Origin: Demequinaceae bacterium UBA4004
GTDB lineage: Bacteria; Actinomycetota; Actinomycetes; Actinomycetales; Demequinaceae
Assembly (NCBI GenBank): GCA_002384765.1
Contig: DGBM01000212.1
Location: 1-9,397 of the forward strand
Length of the DNA stretch: 9,397 nucleotides
Reading direction: 5' to 3'
The notes below the pieces were generated by a model, which did not search any database, was not told the DNA's origin, and saw nothing but the letters and a program-made list of their open reading frames with translations. Shown one piece after another: positions 8,754 to 9,397 of the stretch. The position numbers were made by a program, and so were the translations under genes. How positions within the stretch are numbered: the stretch's first letter is position 1; each line of letters opens with the position of its first letter.

Positions 8754-9383
8754 GTGCCGACCATCGAGAGCCTGTTCAACGCCTTCGTGACGGTCCTGGT
8801 GACGATCGATCCGCCGGGCCTGGCGCCGCTGTTCCTGGCGCTGACGCGGGGGATGAACCGGTCCGAACGCAGCCAGGTGGCGCTGCGCGCCTCTGTCATC
8901 GGCTTCGTCGTGCTGGCCGTCTTCGCGGTGGCGGGCGCCGCTATCCTCAACATGTTCGGCATCACCCTGCCGGCCTTCCGCGTCGCGGGCGGGCTGCTGC
9001 TGTTCTTCATCGCCTTCGAGATGATCTTCGAGCGCCGCAACGACCGTAAGGAGAAGAGCGCCGACGTGGCGATCACCCGCGACCACATCCACAACATCGC
9101 CGCCTTCCCGCTGGCCATCCCGCTCATCGCCGGCCCTGGCGCGATCTCGGCGACGGTGCTGCTCTCGGGTTCCTTCCCGACGCTCTACGGACAGATCGCG
9201 CTGCTCGTGATCCTGCTCGCCGGCATCCTTCTGACCTGGCTGGTATTCTTCCTCGCCGAGCGCATCGACGGCTTCCTCGGCCAGACCGGCCGCTCGATCC
9301 TGACGAGGCTGCTCGGCGTGATCCTGGCGGCGCTCGCAGTGCAGTTCGTGGCGGACGGGATCAAGGCGCTGATGGCGGCGTGA
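8754..9383 (+). CDS. MarC-family (UPF0056) integral membrane protein
   Basis: This 209-residue protein has the usual MarC length and about six hydrophobic segments, near residues 5-28, 43-66, 72-92, 113-137, 146-168 and 184-206. Family motifs are visible: VTIDPPGLAPLFLALT (16-31), FRVAGGLLLFFIAFEM (75-90), and the paired half-repeat NIAAFPLAIPLIAGPGAISA (114-133). The C-terminus GRSILTRLLGVILAALAVQF (179-198) is also characteristic. MarC proteins are inner-membrane proteins of unsettled function; the old link to multiple antibiotic resistance was not upheld for E. coli. The sequence resembles alphaproteobacterial members more than actinobacterial ones. Its third-codon GC, by my reading all but about a dozen of 209 codons, is higher than in parE or the exporter, suggesting foreign origin or a chimeric assembly. 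It is divergent from parC and ends 14 bases before the window edge. Confidence 0.9.
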   Translation: MPTIESLFNAFVTVLVTIDPPGLAPLFLALTRGMNRSERSQVALRASVIGFVVLAVFAVAGAAILNMFGITLPAFRVAGGLLLFFIAFEMIFERRNDRKEKSADVAITRDHIHNIAAFPLAIPLIAGPGAISATVLLSGSFPTLYGQIALLVILLAGILLTWLVFFLAERIDGFLGQTGRSILTRLLGVILAALAVQFVADGIKALMAA

Positions 9384-9397
9384 GTCCGATCACGCGG

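Overview
The window reads as a high-GC actinobacterial chromosome segment. The protein sequences suggest Actinomycetota, perhaps Micrococcales, though the order is inference. The main evidence is the end of a HrdB/SigA-type primary sigma factor followed by the actinobacterial type of topoisomerase IV. ParE has the EGDSALGTAKLAR TOPRIM variant, and ParC lacks a gyrase-specific GyrA box. From memory, hrdB lies close to the second gyrB-like gene (parE) in Streptomyces, with parC further on, so the arrangement here looks like a compact form of a conserved neighbourhood.

Layout from left to right. 1-129 is the 3' end of the sigma factor gene. 139-1119 (minus) is an EamA-type drug/metabolite transporter, convergent with the sigma gene and only 9 bases from it. 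A divergent intergenic region (1120-1228) separates it from two tightly packed plus-strand genes: a small membrane protein (1229-1573) and a GNAT acetyltransferase (1577-2068). parE (2163-4259) comes next, followed by a small membrane protein in the same apparent operon (4295-4672). A ThrE-type threonine/serine exporter (4739-6007) ends 3 bases from the 3' end of parC, which runs on the minus strand (6011-8488). A 265-base AT-richer intergenic region carries the parC promoter. The last gene is a MarC-family membrane protein (8754-9383).

parE and parC encode the two subunits of the chromosome-decatenating topoisomerase and are transcribed towards each other with two other genes between them. 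The remaining genes are transport or membrane genes with no evident link to DNA topology. Expression signals are informative. Three genes (the EamA transporter, parE and the ThrE exporter) have a -10-like hexamer exactly 6 bases before the start codon, which is the geometry of leaderless mRNAs. Genes inside operons, or with a leader, carry clear Shine-Dalgarno sequences.

I see no CRISPR array, mobile element, tRNA, rRNA, toxin-antitoxin pair or obvious new defence system. The most notable anomaly is the right end. The MarC protein looks alphaproteobacterial and its third-codon GC is visibly higher than its neighbours', so the sequence right of about 8560 could be a horizontal acquisition or an assembly chimera.
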